From assembly GCA_002404755.1 (NCBI GenBank), contig DHKI01000004.1, forward strand, positions 47,541-66,947: a stretch of DNA of 19,407 nt. The letters are read 5' to 3'. Position 1 is the first letter of the stretch. Every line of letters starts with the position of its first letter. This DNA is from Clostridiales bacterium UBA4698 (GTDB lineage: Bacteria > Bacillota > Clostridia > TANB77 > UBA1234). A program made the translations under genes and the position numbers. Positions 1 through 7,545 of the stretch are shown in pieces. The notes under the pieces were generated by a model. It was not told the DNA's origin. It was given only the letters and a program-made list of their open reading frames with translations, and made no database searches.

Positions 1-280
1 ATTGTGCCATATTCCACATTTTCGTCTACTTCTAATACTGTTCCATCTTCATTTTTCCATGTTATTGTATATGCATTCGTTGTTGCATCATATGTTGCTG
101 TATATGTTGCATCACCTGATACACTACTTATTTCTGGTGTCCATCCCTTAAATGTATATGTGAATTCTGCTGTTGCTGTTTTGCTTGGTGTTGCTCCGTT
201 ATATTCTGGCATTGTGCCATATTCCACATTTTCATTTACTTTTAATACTGTTCCATCTTCATTCTTCCATGTTATTGTAT
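1..280 (-). repeat. 70-codon tandem repeat inside the SLH protein gene
   Basis: Bases 1-70 and 211-280 are direct copies with a 210-base period and 66 of 70 identical positions. They encode the start of successive InlB-type repeats (ITWKNEDGTVL...ENVEYGT). More copies probably lie beyond the left edge. The high nucleotide identity suggests recent duplication or ongoing homogenisation. Confidence 0.9.
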
Positions 281-1880
281 ACTTATTTCTTTTATAGTAC
301 ACCTTTAATACTAAATCTCCACTTGCTGTTATTGTTCCGCTTAATTCTGATTTTTCTTCATTAAGTGTGAAGCCTTCGTACTTTTCTTTAATATCTCCTG
401 AGTTAATTGTTATTATCGTGCCTGTTTCTCCTGACTTTGTTTCTGTTGCACTAACATCTTTTGCATAATCTCCACTTAATTCTTCTTTGTAATATTCAAC
501 TGTATAGTTTACAGTTATTTCTGTCTTTCCATCTTCAACGAAATCATATTTGATTTCTCCGTCAAATTCTGTTCCAAAGCTGTTTCTAGCATTATCTTCT
601 ACAGATACTGCTAATTTGTATTTTCCATATTTAGTTGGTGTTTCAACTACTTGGCCGTTTGAAAGTGATGTCCATTCTCCAACTCTAACAAAACCGTCTT
701 CGCCACTTTCAATAAACCAAGCATATTTTGCTGAAGCTTCATTTACTCCACTTACTTTATCCTCTGTTAAGCCAGAAGGAATTACATCTTTTAATGTTAC
801 TGCTATTTTTTGTGTATGTGCAACATTGCTCTTTGGATTTGTTTCATTATCTAAAACTTTTGCTTCTACATATGGTGCCATTGTATCAATTCTTAGTGTA
901 ACTTTATTTGTTCCACTTGTTTTTCTGCCAGTCTTTTTAGCATATGCTGATACATCGTATACGCCATCTGTTAAAAAGAACATATTCTTAAAATCGTTTA
1001 CTGTAGTTGTTACATAATTTCTATCAGCTGGATCTCTAGGATTTACTTTTTCATAAATTGTTGCTCCATCTGTTGTTGTAGTTATGTTAACATATACACC
1101 ATCCAAGTCATCGCTCTTACATGAATTTTCATTGTTAAACCAACCGTTTACTGTAGTAGCTGGCTTAAATTCATTTCTTCCTGCCTCAACTATAACGTTT
1201 ATTGTAGGCATTTTGGTTGTTTTTGTTCTTCCATATGGTCTATCTATTTCAATTTTTTGCTCTAAAACATGTAGTAATTCAACTGTTTCAGCTCTTGTAA
1301 CATTTTTTAATATTCTTAATGTTCCATCTTCATAACCATTTATGAAGTTATACACTGAATAACTATGAATTGCTGTATATGCCCAATCTGCTACTTCATT
1401 GCCATCAGAATATTGTGCTAGGCCATCTACGTGGTCTTTTGGATATACTTCTTTGTCTATTTTTAATATTCTTGATAATATAACTGTCGCTTCTTGTCTT
1501 GTAATCGGATTTGAAGGTCTAAAAGTATTATCTTCATAACCTGATATATATCCTTGTGCAACAGCAGCATATACGTATTTTGCATACCATGCATCATCAC
1601 TTATATCACTAAATTTTTTGTCTGTTTCACCATCTTTAAAGCCAAAAAAGTTATTTACAACTTTAACATATTCAGCTCTTGTGATAGTTTGATCTGGACG
1701 CATTGTTCCGTCTTCGTATCCGTCAATGTATCCTTTGTCTACGAATTCCATTATTTTTTTGTAACACCAATGGTTCGGTGCTAAATCTGGGTATAGTTGA
1801 CTTGCCATTGCTGTCATTGTTCCAAAAAGAATAACTAGGCCAAGTATTGCAGCCCCAATTCTTGTAACTGATTTTTTCAC
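1..1880 (-). CDS. SLH-domain surface protein with InlB-type repeats, C-terminus outside the window
   Basis: Partial gene, about 626 codons visible and still open at the left edge. The GTG at 1880 is chosen as start because AAAGGAG lies 11 bases before it. An in-frame ATG at 1901 has no ribosome site and lies almost at the predicted transcription start. Residues 1-26 are a signal peptide (KKS, hydrophobic stretch, ending TAMA). Three SLH domains follow at about 27-80, 87-140 and 150-208, each with a GYIDGYEDGT-like core and an ITRAE/ITRQE motif. In this family they anchor the protein to pyruvylated secondary cell wall polymer. A middle region of unclear fold leads to a MucBP-like segment (about 460-527) and then 70-residue InlB/Listeria-Bacteroides-type repeats (YTITWKNEDGTVL...FKGWTP). 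The likely role is a wall-bound adhesin or S-layer-associated protein. The ligand cannot be told. No frame break and no in-frame CGG is present. Confidence 0.9.
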   Translation of the reverse strand, partial: MKKSVTRIGAAILGLVILFGTMTAMASQLYPDLAPNHWCYKKIMEFVDKGYIDGYEDGTMRPDQTITRAEYVKVVNNFFGFKDGETDKKFSDISDDAWYAKYVYAAVAQGYISGYEDNTFRPSNPITRQEATVILSRILKIDKEVYPKDHVDGLAQYSDGNEVADWAYTAIHSYSVYNFINGYEDGTLRILKNVTRAETVELLHVLEQKIEIDRPYGRTKTTKMPTINVIVEAGRNEFKPATTVNGWFNNENSCKSDDLDGVYVNITTTTDGATIYEKVNPRDPADRNYVTTTVNDFKNMFFLTDGVYDVSAYAKKTGRKTSGTNKVTLRIDTMAPYVEAKVLDNETNPKSNVAHTQKIAVTLKDVIPSGLTEDKVSGVNEASAKYAWFIESGEDGFVRVGEWTSLSNGQVVETPTKYGKYKLAVSVEDNARNSFGTEFDGEIKYDFVEDGKTEITVNYTVEYYKEELSGDYAKDVSATETKSGETGTIITINSGDIKEKYEGFTLNEEKSELSGTITASGDLVLKVYYKRNKYTITWKNEDGTVLKVNENVEYGTMPEYNGATPSKTATAEFTYTFKGWTPEISSVSGDATYTATYDATTNAYTITWKNEDGTVLEVDENVEYGT

Positions 1881-1915
1881 AGAAAAATCAACTCCTTTCA
1901 TAAATTTGCCAAGTA

Positions 1916-1944
1916 ATCATATCACGTTTTTCAAAATTTGGAAA
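1916..1944 (-). promoter_or_regulatory. Sigma-A promoter of the SLH gene
   Basis: Read on the minus strand: -35 TTTCCA (1944-1939), a 17-base spacer, and an extended -10 TGATATGAT (hexamer 1921-1916). Transcription would start near 1909, giving a leader of about 30 bases to the GTG start at 1880. Confidence 0.6.
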
Positions 1945-2242
1945 GATATTTTGTCATTTTTGTTTACGGAACTTTAAACTTCGCCATAAAAAAAATTTTT
2001 TATCGATATTTTTCTCATTTTTACAGGTTACATAATGTTAATTTTATTACAAAGTATTTAATTCCGTAGTTCTTCCTCTCTTTTGATATTCTATCCTTTT
2101 TTTGGCATTTCAATCAATTTTATTATTTTTTTGAAAATTTAAACATTTTTTTCACTTGTTTTAAAACCATATTTCCGTAGCATTTATTGTTTTTATCTTA
2201 TGTATACGTCCGCCTATATCAAGCGATTGCGGTCTCGAAAAC

Positions 2243-2271
2243 TTTACTTTTAGCTTTTCAGATGCTATAAT
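2243..2271 (+). promoter_or_regulatory. Sigma-A promoter of the metalloprotease gene
   Basis: The -35 is TTTACT (2243-2248), the spacer is 17 bases, and the extended -10 is TGCTATAAT (hexamer 2266-2271). The expected start is near 2278, about 110 bases before the start codon. The rest of the 1903-2375 gap is AT-rich, and I see no gene in it. Confidence 0.65.
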
Positions 2272-2304
2272 ATAGTTATACAAAATAAATAAATTAGTAA
2301 CATC

Positions 2305-2336
2305 AAAAGACCTTTAAAAAAAAAGGCCTTTTTTAT
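2305..2336 (+). terminator. Leader terminator-like hairpin upstream of the metalloprotease
   Basis: AAAAGACCTTT (2305-2315) pairs with AAAGGCCTTTT (2322-2332) with one A-C mismatch and an A6 loop, and is followed by more T. It sits between the predicted promoter and the start codon, so it could attenuate the gene or end a short RNA of about 55 bases. No alternative antiterminator fold is obvious. Confidence 0.55.
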
Positions 2337-2387
2337 TATATAAAAATAATGAAAAAGTAAACTTTTTTAGTAAAGGTGGTGGCTAGT

Positions 2388-3251
2388 ATGAAAACACTAA
2401 TTAAAAAAATCGTACCAACAACAATATTAACATTAACAATTGGAACAATTAGTTTTGCCGGAGATACAGTTCCATTCTTCTATAATGTATTACCTGAATT
2501 CGATTCTAATTCCATTATAGATTCAAAAAATGATGTAATTAGCTTTGATTTATGGGAAGATGAAGAAAAAGTTTTTGTTAATGGCGAGGAAGTTCAAATA
2601 CTAGACAATCACTTTGAAATTGACATTGATGGCTTAAATGGAAAACAAGAATTTGTTATCACAAATGACAAAAACGAAGAAGTTACTTATATATACTACA
2701 TTTCAGATGAAGATGGTTTTGTAGAAGATTATGAAGATGAAGAAATTGGTAATAAAGATGTTTATGTTACTACTTATGAAAGCGTTAAATTTATTTATAC
2801 TGAAAAAGATGCTAGAAGTGTAGAAAAGGTATTTGATTTATTAGACAACATGCCCACTCAAATGAAAGAAAATCTAAAAGAAATCAAAATGGTTTCTAGC
2901 AAAACAAGAGGTAATGTAGCTGGTGTAACTAAATATGATAGCATCACATTCTATGGTTTATCTTCTTATAGAAGTGAAACTTTTGAAAACATTGTTTATC
3001 ACGAAGTTGCTCATACATGGGCTTATGAACTAATCAGAAACAAAATTTTAGATTTCAATTATAGTGAATACAGCGATTTAGCCCGCGAAGACGACAATTA
3101 CGTTAGCAATTATTCAAGAAAAGCAATTATCAAAAACGATGACTACAGTGAAGACTTTGCAGAGAGCGTTGCATTCTATATGATTGATAGTGAAGATTTT
3201 GAAATGAGCCACCCTGCAAGAGCAGAATTTATTAGTTCTATTATTGATTAA
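2388..3251 (+). CDS. Secreted HExxH zinc metalloprotease, possibly of the ATLF/PPEP type
   Basis: 287 residues from the ATG at 2388, which has AAAGGTGG 8 bases upstream. A longer reading from GTG 2376 would consume that ribosome site. Residues 1-24 are a signal peptide (KTLIKKIV, hydrophobic core, SFAG). An acidic N-terminal half follows. The catalytic signature is YHEVAHTWAYE, with zinc ligands H205 and H209 and catalytic E206. The downstream segment SEDFAESVAFYM (E255/E259) resembles the third-ligand helix of the anthrax-lethal-factor-like/Pro-Pro endopeptidase (M34) group. Family assignment is inference from motif spacing; the HExxH motif itself is clear. It is divergent from the SLH gene. 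Known PPEPs are encoded next to their surface-protein substrates, which makes a protease-adhesin pair plausible here. No in-frame CGG. Confidence 0.75.
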   Translation: MKTLIKKIVPTTILTLTIGTISFAGDTVPFFYNVLPEFDSNSIIDSKNDVISFDLWEDEEKVFVNGEEVQILDNHFEIDIDGLNGKQEFVITNDKNEEVTYIYYISDEDGFVEDYEDEEIGNKDVYVTTYESVKFIYTEKDARSVEKVFDLLDNMPTQMKENLKEIKMVSSKTRGNVAGVTKYDSITFYGLSSYRSETFENIVYHEVAHTWAYELIRNKILDFNYSEYSDLAREDDNYVSNYSRKAIIKNDDYSEDFAESVAFYMIDSEDFEMSHPARAEFISSIID

Positions 3252-3273
3252 AACCGCTTGGTCTCTTATATAT

Positions 3274-3316
3274 AAAAAAGAAGTTTGAATTTAACCCACT
3301 CAAACTTCTTTTTTAT
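3274..3316. terminator. Bidirectional terminator between metalloprotease and rho
   Basis: A perfect 15-base inverted repeat (3274-3288 against 3300-3314) has an 11-base loop, A-rich on the left and T-rich on the right. It serves the plus-strand metalloprotease. It probably also serves the minus-strand rho transcript, whose stop codon is at 3372. Confidence 0.9.
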
Positions 3317-3371
3317 TTGTTAGTATAGCATCTACTAAACTTTATTTTTACTCAATGCATATACAATTAAA

Positions 3372-4691
3372 CTATATTTTAAACTTGTCTAAGAACTCTT
3401 GATTTGTCTTTGTTGCAACTATCATTCTTATTAAGTTTTCTGTGATATTTTGTACATTGCCTTCATTTAATGCTGTACGAATCTTCCATACAGTATCTAA
3501 TTCTTTTTTATCTTGCAATAAATCTTCTTTTCTTGTTCCTGATTTGTTTATATCGATTGCTGGGAATATTCTCTTTTCTGATAATTTTCTATCTAAGTAT
3601 ACTTCCATATTTCCAGTGCCTTTGAATTCTTCGAATATTACATCATCCATTCTGCTTCCAGTTTCTATTAGACCTGTAGCAAGTATTGTAAGGCTTCCAC
3701 CTTCTTCTATATTTCTTGCAGCACCAAAAAATCTCTTTGGTTTATGTAATGCGGCTGGATCAAATCCTCCTGATAATGTTCTTCCTGATGATGGTATTAC
3801 TAGGTTATATGCTCTTGCAAGCCTTGTAATACTATCAAGCAATATTACAACATCTTTCTTTTGTTCAACTAGTCTTTTGGCTCTTTCTAGAACTATTTCT
3901 GCAACTTTTACATGGTGCTCTGGCATTTCATCAAATGTTGAATATATTACATCGCCTCTTATTGAACGCTTCATATCTGTAACTTCTTCTGGTCTTTCAT
4001 CTATTAAAAGAACTATTAGCTCTACCTCTGGGTGATTAGTTGTTATGCTGTTTGCAAGCTTTTTAAGAAGTGTTGTTTTACCTACTTTTGGTGGTGCAAC
4101 AATCATTCCTCTTTGACCAAAACCTATTGGTGCCATTAAATCTATTATTCTTGTTGAATATTCAGTTGGCACTGTTTCTAGACGTATTCTTCTATTTGGA
4201 TATATTGGCGTTAAATCGTCAAAGTTCTTCCTTTTTAGCGACACTTCTGGCAAATCCCCATTTATAGTATTAACGTATATTAATGCCGAGAACTTTTCAG
4301 TTTCCTTTGGTGTTCTGGCAATTCCTTGTACCTTATCTCCAGTTGCAAGCTTGAATCTTTTAATCTGAATTGGTGATACATATATATCTTTTGGTGTTGA
4401 TAAGTAATTTTCACCTCTTAAAAATCCAAAGCCGTCTGGTAATACTTCTAATACACCTTCTGCAGAGTAATCTCCTGGTTGACTCGCTTCAGCTAAAGGC
4501 TTTTTAGTCGTTTCTGCTTGCTCAACCTTAACATTTTCTTCGATAACATCTTCTTTTTTGCTACCGTTATGTTCTTGCATAATAGCCTCAATTAATGCTT
4601 CTTTGTTTAGTTTGCTAACGCCTTTTATACCTTTTTGCTTTGCAAGTTCTCGAAGATCAATGAGTGAAAGTGAATTTAACTCTTCTCCCAT
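3372..4691 (-). CDS. rho: Transcription termination factor Rho
   Basis: 439 residues, normal length. Rho is a hexameric RNA-dependent ATPase that loads on unstructured RNA and ends transcription. A Rho_N helical segment lies at about 8-38 (LIDLRELAKQKGIKG). An acidic linker leads to the cold-shock-like primary RNA site at about 73-145 (LPDGFGFLRGENYL, DIYVSP). The ATPase core has Walker A PPKVGKTTL near residue 200, Walker B VVILLDSITRLARAYN, and the SGRTLSGGFDP and GTGNMEVYLDRKL segments. An AGGAG site precedes the ATG. It lies downstream of the S1-domain gene in the sporulation cluster, where other Firmicutes usually have spoIIE, and rpmE, a common rho neighbour, is absent. Its many arginines never use CGG. 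Confidence 0.98.
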   Translation of the reverse strand: MGEELNSLSLIDLRELAKQKGIKGVSKLNKEALIEAIMQEHNGSKKEDVIEENVKVEQAETTKKPLAEASQPGDYSAEGVLEVLPDGFGFLRGENYLSTPKDIYVSPIQIKRFKLATGDKVQGIARTPKETEKFSALIYVNTINGDLPEVSLKRKNFDDLTPIYPNRRIRLETVPTEYSTRIIDLMAPIGFGQRGMIVAPPKVGKTTLLKKLANSITTNHPEVELIVLLIDERPEEVTDMKRSIRGDVIYSTFDEMPEHHVKVAEIVLERAKRLVEQKKDVVILLDSITRLARAYNLVIPSSGRTLSGGFDPAALHKPKRFFGAARNIEEGGSLTILATGLIETGSRMDDVIFEEFKGTGNMEVYLDRKLSEKRIFPAIDINKSGTRKEDLLQDKKELDTVWKIRTALNEGNVQNITENLIRMIVATKTNQEFLDKFKI

Positions 4692-4738
4692 AATTTATCT
4701 CCTTTCTATATTCATATAAATCTAATTTGGAAATTTGA

Positions 4739-4760
4739 TATGGGCGAATAATCGCCCATA
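4739..4760 (-). other. Intergenic hairpin between the S1-domain gene and rho
   Basis: TATGGGCGA and TCGCCCATA form a perfect 9-base stem with a 4-base loop (ATTA read on the minus strand). No T run follows on the minus strand, so this may be a processing or stabilising hairpin, or a weak terminator that allows readthrough into rho. Confidence 0.65.
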
Positions 4761-4776
4761 CTAAAGAATTCTAAAC

Positions 4777-5178
4777 TTAAGAATGTTTCCTTGAATATCC
4801 TCTTTTTGAATCTATGTTACGCTTTAAAACTAATTGCCTTTCATCACTATCTTTTAAGAATTTTGAAAGCATATCATCTAAAGTCATCGGTTCTTGATTT
4901 TCAACTCTTTTTTCTCTTCTTTCGTTGAACTTACGCTCCTTCGGTGGCAATGCTTTCTTTATTGAAAGTGCAATTTTTCCATTATCATCAATCGATAACA
5001 CTTTTACCTTTACTGTGTCACCAGAATTTAAAACTGTATGAATATCTTCCACATAATCTCTTGATACTTCAGATATATGAACAAGTCCGCTTTTTCCATC
5101 CCCTAACTTCACAAAAACTCCATAGTTCATTATATCTGTAACTTTTCCTTCTACAATATCGCCCACACTTACTGGCAT
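4777..5178 (-). CDS. S1 RNA-binding domain protein (YabR-like)
   Basis: 133 residues. One S1 domain spans about residues 1-75 (VGDIVEGKVTDIMNYGVFVKL, GLVHISEVS, VKVLSIDDNGKIALSIKKA), followed by a charged tail rich in K, R and E. The length and the position directly after divIC match B. subtilis yabR and other general-stress S1 proteins. It probably binds RNA or ribosomes; the exact role in this family is not settled. GGAGG lies before the ATG. There is no in-frame CGG although the tail is arginine-rich. Confidence 0.9.
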   Translation of the reverse strand: MPVSVGDIVEGKVTDIMNYGVFVKLGDGKSGLVHISEVSRDYVEDIHTVLNSGDTVKVKVLSIDDNGKIALSIKKALPPKERKFNERREKRVENQEPMTLDDMLSKFLKDSDERQLVLKRNIDSKRGYSRKHS

Positions 5179-5276
5179 ATAAAAAATTTCCTCCTTTTGA
5201 ACATTTTCTTTCTGTATTTTACATCATTTTTCCAATATAGTCAACAAATAATCCGCTTAAAACAGTGGCTATTGCC

Positions 5277-5314
5277 ATATAAAAAGGATGACCGATTAAG
5301 TCATCCTTTTATAT
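5277..5314 (-). terminator. Terminator hairpin at the end of divIC
   Basis: AAAAGGATGAC (5282-5292) pairs with GTCATCCTTTT (5300-5310) around a 7-base loop, extended by ATAT on both sides. On the minus strand it overlaps the divIC stop codon and ends in a T-rich stretch. It would separate divIC from the S1-domain gene at least in part. The rest of the 5179-5308 gap shows nothing else. Confidence 0.8.
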
Positions 5315-5587
5315 GCTTGCATCTACAAAAATAATCTCGTATGGCATTACTAACCCTAACTTTTCGCGTGCCACTTCTTCTATATATTCATCACTATTTA
5401 TATTTTTCTTAGTCTCTAAAAGTTGTTCATGTCGCATTTCTTCATTTTCGCACAATGTAACATACTTTTCTTTTTCATCAGCAATATTCTTAAGCTCTAC
5501 TTCTTGCTCTATCATCGTATATATTCCATATACAAAAACAAGTGTAACTGTAAAAGTATACAAAAGCTTTTTAAAAAAATTTTTCAT
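5309..5587 (-). CDS. divIC: Septum formation initiator DivIC/FtsB-like protein
   Basis: 92 residues. A short cytoplasmic head is followed by one membrane segment at about residues 8-26 (LLYTFTVTLVFVYGIYTMI), then an extracellular coiled coil to about residue 65, then the family ending EYIEEVAREKLGLVMPYEIIFVD. DivIC works with FtsL and DivIB in the division septum, including the sporulation septum. The order yabP-yabQ-divIC-S1 gene is the conserved Bacillus/Clostridium order, which supports the call. A GGGTGA ribosome site lies before the ATG at 5587. Confidence 0.93.
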   Translation of the reverse strand: MKNFFKKLLYTFTVTLVFVYGIYTMIEQEVELKNIADEKEKYVTLCENEEMRHEQLLETKKNINSDEYIEEVAREKLGLVMPYEIIFVDASI

Positions 5588-5641
5588 CTTATCACCCTTT
5601 ATCTTCTGTAAAAGTCTTATGTAATATATTCAACAAAAACT

Positions 5642-6041
5642 TTAAAAATCCTGCTTTATTTCCTTATTTTTTCTGCCAAATTTAATTTTTCCTATCATTT
5701 TCTTTATAAACGAGACTACTTTCTTTAAGATATTTTCTATAACATCAAAAATTGTGCCAAAAATTTTTAATATCAGCTTGCTAAGCATTAAAAGATAAAA
5801 CATTGAACCGCAAAGCATATCCGACAAACATGTAACCTCTTAAGTCGCCATCATTTGTCATAAAAGCACTTATTATAATAATTAAAGTCACTATTATTCC
5901 ATAAAAAATGTCTTGTATATAAACAGTTAAATCTCTGGCTTTTTTGTTTCTTCGAGTCAGTCTAAAGAAATCAAAAATCAGCGTCAATATCGCTCCTATA
6001 ATTATTGACCAGAAGAAAACATATACTTCTCTTGTAATCAT
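5642..6041 (-). CDS. yabQ: Spore cortex protein YabQ, read through a +1 shift at CGG
   Basis: In the literal frame the ORF from ATG 6041 ends after 86 residues, with the break at codon 78 (CGG, 5810-5808). Skipping C5810 gives GYALGSMFYLLMLSKLI and continues to the stop at 5642, for 132 residues in total. The N-terminal part holds the YabQ-type membrane segments (VYVFFWSIIIGAILTLIFDF, IIVTLIIIISAFM), and the restored part adds another membrane helix and a basic tail. YabQ is a sporulation membrane protein needed for spore cortex formation in B. subtilis. The gene lies 14 bases after yabP with GAGG before the ATG, and before divIC, as expected. The 3' part has no further break. A true pseudogene or an assembly insertion is possible, but the same event recurs in four other places here. 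Confidence 0.88.
5807..5810 (-). other. CGGT +1 frameshift site in yabQ
   Basis: The context is GCT TTG CGG TTC. The zero frame stops 9 codons later at TAG. Skipping the C gives TTG-GGT (Leu-Gly) and the rest of YabQ. Confidence 0.8.
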
Positions 6042-6055
6042 TTTTCCTCACCTCT

Positions 6056-6347
6056 TTACTTAAATATCTTGGTAAGGACGCTCTCGCCTTTTTTTCCTGC
6101 ATGTGATTTATCATTATATACAAGTGAAGATATTTCACCTTCAACACTCAATTCTGCATTTTCCAAGTTGAACTTATTAAGCCTTAAATCATCTCCTTTT
6201 ACTATCAAGATGCCGTAGCTCTGTATCAAGTGTTACAACTTGCTCATCAAAATTCAGTACATCTAACACACCAGATACATTCAGAGTATTTCTATTTTCT
6301 AAAATAATATTTTGCATTTTTGTAATATCTTTTTCATCATATCCCAT
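6056..6347 (-). CDS. yabP: Sporulation protein YabP, read through a +1 shift at CGG
   Basis: ATG 6347 is chosen because GGGAGG lies 7 bases upstream; an ATG at 6371 lacks a site. The literal frame ends at 6189, with the break at codon 45 (CGG, 6215-6213). Skipping C6215 gives LDTELGILIVKGDDLRLNKF and continues to a TAA at 6056-6058, for 96 residues, close to the roughly 100 of B. subtilis YabP. The N-terminal motif LENRNTLNVSGVLDVLNFDE and the following beta-rich repeats fit the YabP/YqfC family, spore-coat-associated proteins made under sigma-E control in Bacillus. It follows sigF and precedes yabQ by 14 bases. The downstream frame is clean, which argues against decay. Confidence 0.88.
6212..6215 (-). 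other. CGGC +1 frameshift site in yabP
   Basis: The context is GAG CTA CGG CAT. The zero frame stops 8 codons later at TGA. Skipping the C gives CTA-GGC (Leu-Gly) and the conserved C-terminal half of YabP. Confidence 0.8.
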
Positions 6348-6409
6348 ACAATATCCTCCCTTGTACATCATTATGGTATAGTTATATTCATAGGATATTT
6401 ATTATATTA

Positions 6410-7123
6410 CTAAATTTTTTGACACATATTATCATGCATTTTCGCCAGTGCCTTTTTCTCAATTCTCGATACCTGGACTTGCGATGTACCAATTATTCTA
6501 GCCACTTGTGCCTGTGTCATTTCTCTATAATATCTGTATATAATAATTCTCTTCTCGTTTTCATCTAATATCTCTAACATTGACTCTATTGCCATTTTAT
6601 CTATAACCTTGTCATACTCATTGTCTTTCATCACGATTTTTTCGCCAACTGTATCATCATCTTTTTCGCCAGAAATTGTTTTATCTAGCGAGTCAACATA
6701 TGAAGTCGCCTCCATCGCAAGTACTATGTCTTCTTTTGAAATTTCAAGTTTTTCAGACATTTCTTCAATTGTAAGTTCTATCCCATGATTTTTCAAAGTA
6801 GTTTCTTGAATTTCTCTAATTTTAGTTGCAATTTCCTTTAAACTTCTACTTACCTTTACCATTCCATCATCTCTTAAAAAGCGTTTTATTTCGCCAATTA
6901 TCATGGTAACCGCATATGTAGATAGTTTATTTTCAAATTCTAAATTGAATCGCTTTATGGCTTTTATAAATCCTAAGCAACCAATTTGAAATAAATCTTC
7001 TTTATCGTATCCTCTGTTATAAAATCTTTTTACTACATTCCACACTAATCCAACGTTTTCATTTATTATTTTAGTCATTGCTTCTTCATCGCCATTTTGA
7101 GCACGCTCTATTAGCTCGTTCAT
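6410..7123 (-). CDS. sigF: Forespore RNA polymerase sigma-F factor
   Basis: 237 residues. Region 2 is at about 20-90 (GLVWNVVKRFYNRG, DLFQIGCLGFIKAIKRF, LSTYAVTMIIGEIKRFLRDD). Region 3 is at about 95-150 and region 4 at about 190-235 (DENEKRIIIYRYYREMTQAQ, GTSQVQVSRIEKKAL). It directs the first forespore gene set and is held by SpoIIAB until SpoIIAA releases it. The start overlaps the spoIIAB stop by four bases (ATGA), so the two are translationally coupled. The gene order makes it sigF rather than sigG. All arginines avoid CGG. Confidence 0.96.
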   Translation of the reverse strand: MNELIERAQNGDEEAMTKIINENVGLVWNVVKRFYNRGYDKEDLFQIGCLGFIKAIKRFNLEFENKLSTYAVTMIIGEIKRFLRDDGMVKVSRSLKEIATKIREIQETTLKNHGIELTIEEMSEKLEISKEDIVLAMEATSYVDSLDKTISGEKDDDTVGEKIVMKDNEYDKVIDKMAIESMLEILDENEKRIIIYRYYREMTQAQVARIIGTSQVQVSRIEKKALAKMHDNMCQKI

Positions 7124-7545
7124 ACGACCTCCTTTATTTCTTTTTTCATATACACTTTTGTGCCCATTCCAACTATAGATTCAACTTTCATTTCATCCAT
7201 AAAGTTTTCCATAATTGTAAAGCCCATGCCAGACCTATCCATGTTCGGATTACTTGTGTATAGTGGCTGTTTTGCCATTTCTATGTTTTCTATGCCTTTG
7301 CCATAGTCTATTATTTCTATCTCTGCAATTCTATTTGTAAGTTTGCACTTTATATGTATAATTCCCTCTTTATCTCCGTAGCCATGAATTATGGCGTTTG
7401 TGACAGCCTCTGACACCGCTGTTTTTATGTCTGCGAGTTCTTCTATTGTCGGATCAAGTTGCGAGACAAATGCAGCAACCGCAATCCTTGCAAAAGCTTC
7501 ATTACATGATTTACTTTTTATTTCTAGCTTCATTTCATTATCCAT
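7120..7545 (-). CDS. spoIIAB: Anti-sigma-F factor and SpoIIAA kinase SpoIIAB
   Basis: 141 residues with the GHKL ATPase fold: N box EAVTNAIIHGYG, G1 box DYGKGI, G2 box RSGMGFTIM. It binds sigma-F and phosphorylates SpoIIAA on serine. A GAGGAGG site precedes the ATG. The start lies inside the end of the restored spoIIAA frame, an 8-base overlap (ATGGATAA), and its stop overlaps sigF. This tight overlap only exists if spoIIAA is read past its CGG codon. In the literal frame spoIIAA would end 119 bases earlier. Confidence 0.96.
   Translation of the reverse strand: MDNEMKLEIKSKSCNEAFARIAVAAFVSQLDPTIEELADIKTAVSEAVTNAIIHGYGDKEGIIHIKCKLTNRIAEIEIIDYGKGIENIEMAKQPLYTSNPNMDRSGMGFTIMENFMDEMKVESIVGMGTKVYMKKEIKEVV

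Noticed and set aside
4..1784. Plus-strand ORFs inside the SLH gene
   Set aside because: They are shadows of the minus-strand gene, with Ser/Phe/Leu-rich compositions and no ribosome sites.
1903..2387. c-di-GMP riboswitch in the metalloprotease leader
   Set aside because: The transcribed leader before the hairpin is under 30 bases, and no GEMM-like conserved core was seen.
6372..6409. Sigma-E type promoter between sigF and yabP
   Set aside because: AT-rich stretches resemble half-sites, but none has both boxes at the right spacing.
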